This document shows positions 44,271-54,714 of a DNA stretch of 64,000 nt, piece after piece. The notes below the pieces were generated by a model, which was not told where the DNA came from, did not search any database, and saw only the letters and a list, made by a program, of their open reading frames with translations. Positions within the stretch are counted from its first letter, which is position 1. The number at the start of each line of letters is the position of its first letter. The translations under genes were made by a program, and so were the position numbers. The DNA is from Apiosordaria backusii (taxonomy: Eukaryota > Ascomycota > Sordariomycetes > Sordariales > Lasiosphaeriaceae), in NCBI GenBank assembly GCA_030549205.1, contig JAUKTV010000018.1, forward strand, positions 62,001 through 126,000, given 5' to 3'.

Positions 44271-45081
44271 ATGGACATCCGCCTCCTCCGCCCCTCCGAC
44301 ATCCCGCTCATCCAGCACGCCAACCTCGAAAACCTTCCCGAGAACTATTTTCTGAAGTACTACCTCTACCACGCCCTCTCCTGGCCCCAGCTCTCCTTCG
44401 TCGCCGTCGACGTCTCCCGCCCGCCCAAGACCCCCTACGACTACCCCAAGATCGTCGGATATGTCCTCGCCAAAATGGAGGAAGAGCCCACGGACGGTGT
44501 CCAGCACGGCCACATCACTTCCTTGAGTGTCATGCGCACCCACCGGAGGCTGGGCATTGCGGAGAAGCTGATGAGGCAGAGTCGTATGTCCCCTTATAAC
44601 CCTTCGCCCCATCTTGGATCCAGAAACTAATCGCAAGAGAGCAGAACAAGCAATGGTAGAAACCTTCAACGCGAGATACGTCTCCCTCCACGTCCGCGTC
44701 TCCAACCAAGCCGCAATCCACCTTTACCGCAACACGCTCAAGTTCGAGACCGAAAAAACCGAACCCAAATACTACGCCGACGGCGAGGACGCGTTTTGCA
44801 TGAAGCTCGACTTGGATTTCATCAGGGAGCAAATCAAAGAGGCGGAGGGCGCCGAGGAGGACGAGGACAGTAGCAAGAAGAAGAGTAGCAAGAAAAAGAC
44901 TGCCAATGGGTCATCATCAGCCGCAGAGACGGAAGAACAAGACGAGGGCGAGCCGGTCGGGGATGTGGGACGGGATCCGGAGGCGGCGGCGGCTGGGAAG
45001 GGAGACAAGAAGATCAAGGTCAAGGTTGGGAGAGGGCTGGGGGTGGGGGAGCTGGTGGAGAAGGACGAGAGTAAACATTAG
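44271..45081 (+). CDS. NAA10: N-terminal acetyltransferase A catalytic subunit (Naa10/Ard1)
   Basis: Two exons (44271-44583, 44645-45081) with a 61-nt GTATGT...GCAG intron join in phase to 249 residues. Naa10 is the GNAT-fold catalytic subunit of NatA on the ribosome; it acetylates N-termini exposed after Met removal. The protein opens with MDIRLLRPSDI. The acetyl-CoA loop RRLGIA is at 92-97, and the stretch SLHVRVSNQAAIHLY is the family signature. Residues ~190-249 are a Lys/Glu/Ser-rich tail (SSKKKSSKKK), longer than in animals but common in fungi. The partner Naa15 is not in the window. Confidence 0.95.
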
Positions 45082-45853
45082 TGCTGTGTGTGTTGGTAAG
45101 GATGAAGGGGGTGTTAGGTTTTGGTTCTCTCCTTGGTTGGGCGTTTAGACAGCGTGGGCAAGGCGGGAATACAAAAAAGTTTTATTGTTCTGTGTTCTGC
45201 TGTGATATGGCTGGGTTATGGTGGCTTATCGTTTGGTTTTGAAAAACAGTGAGTGATAGGGTGTAGGAAGGGGTTCATTACTAGGTAGGGTACAAGATCT
45301 GCCTTCATAAGTAATGTGACTGATCTACAGCGAGAATACGGAGAGAATGGGGCAGCATACACAGGGGACGAAAAAACAAGTACTGCAATTGTTAGACAGG
45401 GCTCTGGAGTCTTGGGACGGGCCTTGGAGCACACTTAATAGCCCTAATAAGATAGTTGACAGCCTTTAAAAGATAGTCAATAAACCTTAGAAGATACCAA
45501 GTTAATAGGCATTCCAATTGTATTTCAATGCCTATTAAACACTATTTACGGCCTATCCACCAAGGTACCCAGGCTTTTACCAGCGAACAACTATCTTCGA
45601 GGGGCTGCTTTTTGTGTAACGGCCCTTATTTCTTTTGTCCACGACGTTAAAAGGGTACGGGAGAAGTGACTGATATGTCATTATCCAGCACTATCTACAA
45701 CTGATCTAATCTCAAGAACGATCGCTAATACTGATGATACTACTTGCTGCATTTGCGACTGTCATGAGCCAAACCAAAGCGCTTAGCACGCTTAAACCAG
45801 CCTATTCAAGCATCATACTCCAAAGAAAATCCCTAAAGAAGAAAGCCGACGCT
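45082..45853. other. AT-rich intergenic region with 12-bp inverted repeat
   Basis: Between about 45430 and 45560 the DNA is clearly more AT-rich than its surroundings. It holds loosely repeated AAGATAGT-like units and a perfect 12-bp inverted repeat at 45502-45538 (TTAATAGGCATT / AATGCCTATTAA, 13-nt loop). It could be a decayed MITE-like element or a terminator-like hairpin. No ORF is visible. Confidence 0.5.
45502..45538. repeat. Perfect 12-bp inverted repeat
   Basis: Arms 45502-45513 and 45527-45538 are exact reverse complements around a 13-nt spacer. On RNA this would form a stable hairpin. Confidence 0.9.
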
Positions 45854-48445
45854 TCACCTTGTAGCCCTCATGAACAACCCATGCCTACTCTCCTCCTCTC
45901 TCGCCAGCTCCCTCGCATACTCCTCATCCCCCTCTGTCCTCAGCCTCTCGACCTCGACCGCCATCTCTTCAATCTCCTTCTCCAGCCCAATGGCAGCCTT
46001 CTCATCCTCTGCCTTCGGGAATCCCGGCCCTGAGATCCTTTCCTGAAGGCTCAACAGGTCGGAGTATTTGACAGAGATCTCCCCCTCAATCTCATCAGCG
46101 CGTTTGTATTTTGCTGCGGAGGGCTCTGGGGGGTAGTGTTGTCGCTTTCTTGGGGCCAGGCTCCCGGCGGTAAAGGGCCGGGGCGCCCAAAGGGAAATCC
46201 GGTCGGTGTTGGGGGACCGTTTGCGGGTGCGTCGAAGGATAGACCTCGGTAGGAAGGTGGGGGTTGGGACTGTGGGGTTGGGGGAAGACCTGAGGGGCCG
46301 TGAGGTTGCATATGAGGCGGAGGTGGAGCCATAGGCATATGAGGCATAGGCATAGGCATCGGCATGGGAGGCATAGGCATCTGAGGCGGCGGCATCTGAG
46401 GCAGAGGGGGACCGTGAGGAGGGAGATGATGGGGACCATGTGGAGGCGGAGGGCCACGAGGTGGTGGTCCATGAGGAGGAGGAGGACCGCCCCTATGACC
46501 GTGACGATGAAACTCCTTCTCTGCCCGGCGCATCTCCTTTCTGGTTTGGCGTCTTTCCCGTCTCTCTTCCTTACGGCGTTGACGCTTCTCCTTGCGGAGC
46601 TGGCGGCGCTGACGCTTTTGTTCCTTCTTCAGCTGCTTCCACTCCCGCATGAGCTCTTTGACTTCCCGGCGGAGGGCCTTGCGGTCATGGGCCATGTTGA
46701 CTGGCTCGTTGATCTCTCGGCGAGCTTCACGGAGTTGTTGTTTCGCTTGGCGAACTTTCTCTTTCGTGATTTGCTGTTCGGGATGGCGAAGGGACTCGGA
46801 GAGATATGCCTTCATGGCGGGCAGCTCGGTGTCTTTTAGTTCGTCATAGGCGGGTAGGGAGCCGGCGGAGGACTCGGAACTACTTGATGACCTGGACGAA
46901 ATGCTCGACGCGGAGCTTGACCGGGAACGATGACGGTCTTTGGAAGAGGGTTGTTGAGGCCTTCCACGGTCTTGGTCTTGTGCAGCGGATGGACCAGCGT
47001 CTTGGGCGGTGTTAACACCCTGCTCTCCTTCCTGTCCGCGCTGTCCCGGTTGTTCTTGCTGCGTCGGTCCCTGAGCCCAGCGGTGAGACCACCAGCCGCC
47101 CCTTCCTCCACGACCGAAGTAGTGATGGCTTCTCTCAGGCCTCTGTCCACCACAGGCGCCTCTCCCACCAGCACCACCCCAGGCCCACCTAGGCGGACAC
47201 GCCGGCATACCTGGCATACCGGCACCCATTGCCGGAGGTGGACAACCCATCCTACCAGGAGGATAACACCACCCACCTGGTCCTCCCCGACCTTGATGCC
47301 CCCCTCTGCCACCAAACATATTCCCCGGGCTCCAGCCGTTAATACTAATTCCATTAGTATCAGCCACTATCCCCCCGATCTTGAGATGCCCAGTCCGCCC
47401 ATCAACCACGAAACTATCACCGATACTAATCCTCTCCCCATCAACTCTGATCCCCCAAAGTTGAACCCACTGCCGTTGTTATTGCTGTTGCTAGGCCCAG
47501 CATTGCTACTCCCACCAAAAGGACCAAACCTTCCCATCCAACCTCCTGGGCCCCTTTGCTGTTGTCCCTGTCCCTGTGTCTGACTTTGACTTTGACTCTG
47601 ACCCTGGCCCTGAGCAGAATCGAACCTCTCCTCCCAACCCCCCGGCATCCTCTCCTCCCTCTGTTGATCCTCCCCTGATACCGAACAACAACCTTTACCC
47701 CCCTCCTCTCAAAGAATCCCTCATTCCACTCCCTGACCATCCTCTCCACCCTCTCCCTCTTTGCCTCCACCCCCTCCACTCCATCCTCACTACCAGTTGG
47801 AGATCTGATCCTGTCAAGCAACACCTCCGCCTGACTCCTGTCACTCCCATTGCCATCACCCCCCTTTTCGCTCCCATTATGACTGCTGTTCTCAATCCCC
47901 TCGGCCCTCAACTTCCTATTCACGACCCTCTCATTCGTCCTTTCCACAAACCCAGGAAGCAAGTAATTGACAAACGTCATCCAGTCCTCCCTCGTCACAT
48001 CCCGGTCGCCATTACCAATCGTGATCCTGTCAATCCCAGCGATAGTTTCCAAGTCTGTCTGGGCTGGGTCATTCGCCAGTGTGATCTCGACCGTGGTGAC
48101 ATTTCCTACGTGTACACCCGAAAGGGGCCTACTATCGAAATAAGCTTGCGCCTCTGGGGTTCTGTCGGTTCTTTCCGGCGATGGGGAAACACCAAGGGGA
48201 GCAGAGGGGGCAGGGACGAAATCAACAGTGTTGGATTGGGCTGATCGGGGAGTCAGGGGAGGGGTGTAAATGATTTCGCCATCGTTCGTGGATGTGTCGT
48301 CCGAATTAGATGAGTTTCGTCGAAAGGATGCTGTTGTTGGTGGTGTCGGGTTGATCGGAGACGGGCCAGAGGTGGTGGAGTAGATGTCTGTTTCTGAGTA
48401 GGGAGGGGGAGGGATGTCTTCGAGGTGGTTACGGCGAGAGGACAT
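45854..48445 (-). CDS. Pro/Gly/Met-rich low-complexity protein, three apparent frameshifts
   Basis: Read as given, the coding signal jumps frame three times: 48445 to about 47703, then to about 47456, then to about 46133, then to the stop at 45854-45856. Each jump is repaired by one extra base in a G/C run (47698-47703, 47452-47456, 46128-46133). The result is one intronless frame of 864 residues. The N-terminus (RRNHLEDIPPPPYSETD) leads to an ordered segment (ETIAGIDRITIGNGDRDVT, then WMTFVNYLLPGFVER). A Gln/Gly-rich linker follows, then DSFVVDGRTGHLKIGGIVAD, a Gly-rich stretch, an Arg/Lys/Glu coiled coil and long Pro/Met/His repeats. The acidic helical C-terminus contains YSDLLSLQERISGPGFPKAE. 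No family recognised. Confidence 0.68.
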
Positions 48446-49066
48446 GGTGTCGATGATGGTATCAGAAGGAAAAGTCAAAAGACGGGTTCAACTGAGAAAG
48501 CCTCAAGAAGCCAAGGTCAATGGTCGAGTTGGAGAAACCCCCAAAATGGGTGGGCGGCGCTCCGGTTAGATAATGTTCAGTCAAAGTACAACCTAGGCAG
48601 TCAGGGCACAGCAAAGGTGGGGTGATTAAGCATTTATTGGGTATTCCTTGCGGTGAATGTCCTCAACAAGACAGCCTATCCGCATCATGGCCGAGGCGAA
48701 GGATGTGTAAGCTAGCACGCTGAACAAACCTTAAAATCCCCCCGAGAGCCCGCGCGCTTTGCTGCCATTTGTCAGGGGACCACTGCCGACAAGGGTGCTG
48801 CAAGGGCTTGGCTGACATAGCCCCTCAGCTTGGGGTCCCCCATTCGTTCCCCGCAGTCCTTTGTCCTGTGGTCCCACGCCCACAACACCACTGGGCCTCG
48901 AAGCTTACGCGGCCCTTCAAGGCGTCCACAGCCCAGGCCATTCAAGGTTGGGGATATAAAACGACATGTGAATGGCTCGATTAAGAGCCGCATGCAGGGC
49001 CGCGAAAAGCTGTCGCGTTCTCTGCCCTAGTCGAGATAAAGAAGTGCGACACATGGCACAGTTCTC
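48446..49066. other. Intergenic region upstream of frameshifted gene
   Basis: About 620 nt holding the promoter of the minus-strand gene at 45854 and the 3' flank of the eIF2B-beta gene. No gene or RNA recognised. Confidence 0.55.
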
Positions 49067-50473
49067 CTAGACCTCACCATCGTGGAGAGAATATCCTATA
49101 TCCTCTACCTTGTAGTGGTCGGCCAAAATACTAGCCAGATGATGGCGCGTCTGCGGTCCCCTATTGAAAAGGAAATGTCAAGTTAGCAAATGAGCTGACC
49201 ATGCAGACTAATAGGACAGCTTACAAGTTGGTGATGTACACCTCGACAAGTGATGGGGGGATGTAATCTGTTACTGTGTTTTCAATGTCCAGAGCCTCAA
49301 CCTCGGGACCATCCGCATAGCTCACAAAGCTCGAAGGATTGCCGAGCTCACCAATGACAGCCTCGTCAGACGGGTCTTCTGGGCAGAACTTGTAGACCGC
49401 ACCGAGAACAATCACTGGCTTCAGAAACTCTCTAGCAGCCTGAGCAGCAATGCAAGCACCGCTGTCGACAAGCAAACCACCGTTTTGGTAGATCACTTTG
49501 GCCCCAAAAATGACCTTGTTCACCCTAGGAATATAGGCCATCAAGCCATTGCTAGCCAAGTTGATGGTGGTTACTCCATGAGAGTTGAGCTTCTTCCGCA
49601 GAGCCGCATATGGCTTCTCCCCAGTCCCTGGCTCGATAGGATCGATACTGGCAATCAAGACAGTAAACCGCCGCCTCGTCGCCGCCTTGATGAGAAACCT
49701 CTCGACCGTCTTGGTAGGCTGGTAGGCGAGCACATACTCGCCGGGATGAATTTGGATGTCTGCAAAGCTTGCAATCTGGTCGTCGGCTTGCTGAATCTCG
49801 TCCATGATTTCCTCAATACCATTGATGACCTCGGTCCGCAGGGCATGTACACTGGCGGGCTGTGCCTGGGAAAGCGGTGTTGAGGCTCCAGTCATGGGTG
49901 TATCGGCACTGGTGGCGGCTGAGAGAATGTTGAACATGGACTTTGACACCTGCAAGCCGCCAGGGGCAGCAGTGTTGGAGCGCATGAGGACTGGGGTCGG
50001 GGCAGGCCGTTGTGGTGGGGGATTTGTAGGAGCGAGACTCTGGATATCGGATGCTGACTCGCTGCCCAGGTCGTCGGCATTGTTTCTGTCCTCAGAAGCC
50101 TCGTCGCGAATAAGACCTAGCACACGGCGCACAATATTCCCAATCACTGGTTCGTGAGGCGCGGCCCGGGCAAGCCTGGAACCAACACTCTGAACTCTAC
50201 CCAGGAGCTGGTCGACATCGTGCCATTTCGATCGCGCAACTACTTGGAGGAGGATGTGGGCAGTAGCAATGGCGCAGTCATCGCCTTTTACTTGGCGACG
50301 TTTGAGGAGACTAACAAGAGAAAAACATAAATGTTAGAAGAGCTCAAAACCCCGCAGCACAAGTCAGCTACCTACAATATTAAAGCTTCAATTGAAGCCT
50401 CACAAGGCTGGCTTTTGAGTGACTTGATCAGCTTGTCCAAGCTGGGGGCATAAGTTGCCTGTGATGGTGGCAT
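49067..50473 (-). CDS. GCD7: Translation initiation factor eIF2B subunit beta
   Basis: Three exons (50376-50473, 49225-50310, 49067-49160) with introns of 65 and 64 nt join in phase to 425 residues. eIF2B is the cytosolic guanine nucleotide exchange factor for eIF2; beta belongs to its regulatory alpha/beta/delta core. Supporting segments are IGNIVRRVLGLIRDEASED near residue 90, and NLASNGLMAYIPRVNKVIFGAK and GACIAAQAAREF in the Rossmann-like C-terminal domain. The ending TDYIPPSLVEVYITNLGP is typical of beta rather than alpha or delta. The last exon codes the 30-residue tail. A Ser/Pro/Ala-rich insert lies near 110-190. The start is the Met of MPPSQATYAPS; the frame is open upstream for 60 codons. 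Confidence 0.93.
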
Positions 50474-51204
50474 GGCTTTGTCTGTATGTGAGATATCTTT
50501 TGTATCAACTCTGCAAGAGACTGAGGAATCTTGGGTATTTTTTGAACGCGATGACCCCGCGGTTCGTGCTGGAAAGTTGTGGAAGCTGGAAAATCGTAGA
50601 TGCGATGTCCCTGGTTGATTTTCTCTTCGCGGTGCGTAAGATGAGTTAATCAACTGTCTTGCTGGAGGATCCCTTTGTCAAGAATATCTCGTCTAAAGTT
50701 CCAGAAGACGGAATGAGTCAATGTGCCACTGCAAGCTTTCAGCCTTGGGGAACGAACCGCGAAAATTATGGTGGGGCAATTCAAAGTGTCCGCATTCCAA
50801 CACCACCCCACCTTGCCCACATTCTCAATGCGGTTGAACTTCGGCCTTCGGACTTCAACATCAACAACCACTTTGGCTGGTCCGTGCCCAGAGATGGCTT
50901 GGCATGGAGTTCCAGAACGGAAAGGTTCGTCAACGCACGGACCTTCAGACTGACGCTAGCGCTTGAAATTCTTGGAGCAGGCGGAACGGGCATACAATTG
51001 GCCTACAAAATTTCTGGCTCGCCTTTGCATCTGAAAATCTGCAGGACTCGACTCGTCGGCGCAAGGTGAAATCGTAACATATTTGTTGTTTTGCCTCTCA
51101 TTCGAACCAATTGCCTGTATTATCCCGAGTATTCGGTAACTACAGCTCTTACTTCGCCCCGCCCGTCCCCGATTTCCACGCGCCGAGCCAAAAAGACAGC
51201 CAAA
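50474..51204. promoter_or_regulatory. Divergent promoter, eIF2B-beta / NHP2
   Basis: 731 nt separate the two translation-related genes. CCAAT occurs near 51106 and its inverse near 50997. No gene is visible inside. Confidence 0.45.
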
Positions 51205-52075
51205 ATGACTACCAAAGAGGTCGTCGACGTTGTGGACAAGAAGGAGAAGAAGGAGAAGAAGAGCAAGGACAAGTCCGAGAAGAAGAAGGAGAAGCGCTCT
51301 GAGTCTGGCGGTGTCACCAAGGAGAAGAAGGACAAGAAGAAGGACAAGCTCAAGCAGGAGAAGCTTGCGCGTGCTGTCGAGACCCATCTCAATGCTGAGG
51401 CTGCGCCTGCGAAGGACGAGAGCGACGCCGAGGTCGACCCAGAGGACACCATCAAGCCTGCCGAGGAGCTCGTCCCATTCGCCCTCCCCCTTGCTGACGA
51501 CAAGACTCACAAGAAGATTTACAAGCTGATCAAGAAGGGTGCGTGCCCAGCAATTGCCATCAAGCGACTTGCATTTGACGAGACCGATGCTAACATACTT
51601 TCCTCTTTCTCTAGGCGCGAAAGTGAAGTCGATCCACCGCGGTGTCAAGGAATGCGAGAAGGCGATCAAGAAGACCCCCGCCAAAACCCCAGCTACTGCC
51701 CCTGGCGATGCCCCCGGTCTCGTCATCATCGCCGGCGACATTTCCCCCATGGACGTCATCATGCACTTCCCCCTCCTCTGCGAGGAGCACAACGTCCCCT
51801 ACCTCTTCATCAAGTCCCGCGCCGACCTCGGTGTTGCCGCTTGCACCAAGCGCGCCACCAGTGTTGTCATGCTGAAGCCCCAAGGCAAGAAGTCTGACAA
51901 GGACGCTGAGATGGCCGACGCCGACAAGAAGTCTTCGGCCGAGGAGTACCTCGAGGCCTACAAGGAGCTCATCAAGGTCGCCCAGAAGGAGTGGGATGCT
52001 CAGGTCCAACCGTGGGTTAAGGGCACGCACCCTAAGCAGATCGCCTACAGGGAGAGCAAGAAGCAGCAACAGTAA
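51205..52075 (+). CDS. NHP2: H/ACA ribonucleoprotein subunit NHP2 (L7Ae family)
   Basis: Two exons (51205-51538, 51615-52075) with a 76-nt intron join in phase to 264 residues. NHP2 is one of the four core proteins of nucleolar H/ACA snoRNPs that guide pseudouridylation of rRNA. The L7Ae fold starts at KIYKLIKKGAKVKSIHRGVK and continues through LVIIAGDISPMDVIMHFPLL, CEEHNVPYLFIKSRADLG and ACTKRATSVV. About 65 N-terminal residues are mostly Lys/Glu/Asp/Ser, and ~60 C-terminal residues form a charged helix, so the protein is much longer than the ~156-residue yeast protein. Ribosomal L7Ae (eL8) is less likely given the acidic/basic extensions. Confidence 0.9.
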
Positions 52076-52975
52076 ATCGCTGCTGCTTGAGATCTACTTG
52101 TTGCTCAACTTCAAGGCAGCCTGTTTTTTTGCTACATTATCAGCAACATGATATACCCATACGGATACCCGGCTCCTTGCCTGTCACACGATTCTATCTC
52201 GACATCGTTGGTTGGACTCGCCAGAAGCTGGGCTATTCTCCTCTCAGTCTCTCCGTCTCCTCATTCTTTCCGTTATATTGAGGTTTCTTTGACAACATGA
52301 GCAAAAAGCATATTTTCTCCTATAATGTTGCGGATGCTTATCGTTCAGTCTTCGGAACAATATCAATGGGAAAAAATGCATGGGGGATTAAGAGAAATAT
52401 AAGATCAGAGGCATTTTTCACTCTCTGAACATCACTTTGGAGCATCTTGTCGTTTCTTGATGACATGGTTGTCGATTTGGCTTCTACTGGGTCAAACAAA
52501 AAAGGGCCGGCGTTCACGGGGATACTGGGGGTCTGCTTCATAGTTTTTCAGTCTTTTTCCGGCATTTGTGAAGTCAAAACTAAAGGGAATGGGGCTTAGT
52601 TAGTCTTCAGCCTTTTTTGTAGGGTGTATAAAATTCACGGACCTGGCAAGGGTTCATAACTGATCTGATTCCACCTCTTTCTATGTGTGCCATTCTTTAT
52701 GATCATCAACACAAACATACAACCAAAGATATGTCGGCCAGAACAATATTGGCTACCTTTCGCCAGCAAGATCTTGTCGTCCTTGAATCACTGATGATTT
52801 AAGACAAGAAAAGATGTCTCCAATAATCCCCATCATCAGTCATATGCTTTCGTTTTATATACTTTGTAACTCATCTATCATTGTCACCTCGTTGTCCCTT
52901 TTTACCCGCTTTTCCAATCCCAACACCCCTTTTTGATGTCCGTTTGTTTTCTTTTTTGCTATCTTATCCCAAAAT
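52076..52975. other. Convergent intergenic region, NHP2 / dihydroorotase
   Basis: About 900 nt of T-rich and A-rich 3' flanking DNA from two convergent genes. No ORF with coding character and no RNA gene is visible. Confidence 0.55.
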
Positions 52976-54167
52976 TCAAAGCCACTCCACGCTCCAAATC
53001 TTCTCACCTGCCCTGTAAGGCACGATCTCAGCCTGCTCGCTCTTCAAGCTCTCCTGCACCGTGGCGCCATCCCTCTTGAGCAAGATCTTCTTGTCGGAAG
53101 GAGGCAGGCCATAGAACTTGCGGCCGTACCCGGAGAAGAAACCGGCGAGGGCCTCGTCCGTGACGTCCGAGTCGGAGATGTCGCCGCGGGCGATGCCTTC
53201 TTCCAGGGCCTTGAGGACGTAGCCGAGAGCGTAGGGCTGGGTGAAGACGCCGGCGGCGGTGTTGCCTTTGCCCTTCTTAGAGGAGATATCGTGGGCTTTA
53301 CTAAGGGTTAGTGCGGATACGAGTGATGCAAGGAAATGGGTTGGGACGTACGAGCACTATCAGTACCGAGGAAGAATTTGCCCTTGGAGGAGACAACGGC
53401 TTGGAGTAGGGCGCGGCGGTCCTCTGGGGACTTGGCCGAGGGTTTGCAATAGTGGTGGACGTTGGCGGACCAGTCATCCACCAGCAAGCTCAGATGGTGA
53501 GCAGTCTATCATCATCAGCCACTGTCAGCACTGTTTCCAATCTCACCCAGCCTCAGCTAATAGCTTGACCTACAATAGTCCCCACCACATTCTCCTCAAA
53601 CTCCCTCACAGCCTCCACCGCCTCCCCCGTGGTGCAATGCTCCAGCACAATCTTCAACTTGGGGTACTTGCCCACCAGCGACCTCAACGTAGGCAAGAAC
53701 CTGCTCTCCGCGTTCATCACCGTGACCCCCTCCTTGCTGTCACTCGGCACCTCCCCGTGCAGGTTCAGCACAACGCCCTCCCTCTCCATTGCCTTGAGGA
53801 CCTCGTCAAACGGCTCAAAGCTCACGACGCCCCACTGGCTGTTTGTCGTCGCGCCCTTGGGGTAAGCCTTAACTCCAGCAATACCAGCGTTTTTTGCCTT
53901 GGTGATTTCCTCAGGGGTGATGGAGGAGTGGAGGTACAAGGACATGAGGTAGTTCACGCTTGGGTCGATGGCTTCCAAGGCGGACTTGTACTCGAGGGCG
54001 GCGTTGACAGAAGTAACGGGGACGGGGGCGAGGTTGGGCATGACGAAGACGGTGTCGATGCCGGCTGGGCGGATGGTGGGGGTGACGAGGGAGGCGATGG
54101 GCCCCGGGGCATTGCGGAGATGGACGTGCATGTCCGCTGCTGAGGGGAGGGTGTAGGTGTCTTTCAT
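52976..54167 (-). CDS. URA4: Dihydroorotase (pyrimidine biosynthesis)
   Basis: Three exons (53574-54167, 53352-53505, 52976-53295) with introns of 68 and 56 nt join in phase to 355 residues. The enzyme closes carbamoyl-aspartate to dihydroorotate, the third step of UMP synthesis, in the cytosol. Zinc ligands visible are H14 and H16 (DMHVHLR), the carbamylated Lys100 (GVKAYPKG), a His in NLHGE, one in LEHCTT, and catalytic Asp247 in GTDSAPH, which spans the second intron. The closing segments GYGRKFYGLPPS and WSVEWL fit the class II (type PyrC) single-function enzyme. The start is the Met of MKDTYTLPSA; 59 open codons upstream are Pro/Phe/Ser-rich and look non-coding. Confidence 0.95.
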
Positions 54168-54714
54168 TTTGGCGGTGGTTGGGTGCTTTACTTGGGGGAA
54201 AAGGGGTATGTGTGAGAAAAGGGGTAAAGGGTTTGTTATGAGTGAGAGAAAGTAAAAGTGAAAAGTGAGGTTGAAGATGGGGATTTGTGTGGAGTGTGAG
54301 GGTGAGTCGTGAGATGTCTTGGCGGGGGGCATAAAATTATGCATGGGTTAGGGTTCTACTCGATGAAAGTGAGACTCCTTCATGTGAGCGGCAACCTTCA
54401 CTCTCAGTGAGACAAGAACCTTATGGATGACGATCTATTCATCAGGGTTAGTGAGTAGGTGTAAGCCACATGATCGCGAGGAACAGCAAGTTCAGGTCTC
54501 AAAAGGGGTAGTGTGTATGGACAACCTTTTCCTGGCCCTCGGACCATTGAGACATGGGTGCGACTTACAAATCAATATTCAACATCAATGACGTTCCCGC
54601 CTTTTCCTTTCATCTTCAACTCCTCAACTAAGGTATTTTGTCAATTGCATCGAATTATGAAAATGCCGTAGTCAAAAGTCGGCAGTCGTCTCTATATATC
54701 TCTCCAGCTTCAAC
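54168..54714. promoter_or_regulatory. Divergent promoter, dihydroorotase / MFS, with double telobox
   Basis: 547 nt between start codons. GGGTTAGGGTT at 54345-54355 is nearly two telomeric repeat units, about 180 nt before the dihydroorotase start. The same motif occurs in the MED1 divergent promoter. Confidence 0.5.

Noticed and set aside
47660..47697. A 38-nt intron (GTAAAG...CAACAG) as the cause of a frame change
   Set aside because: It keeps phase but is shorter than any other intron here (51 nt or more), lacks a branch site, and cannot explain the other two frame changes of the same gene.
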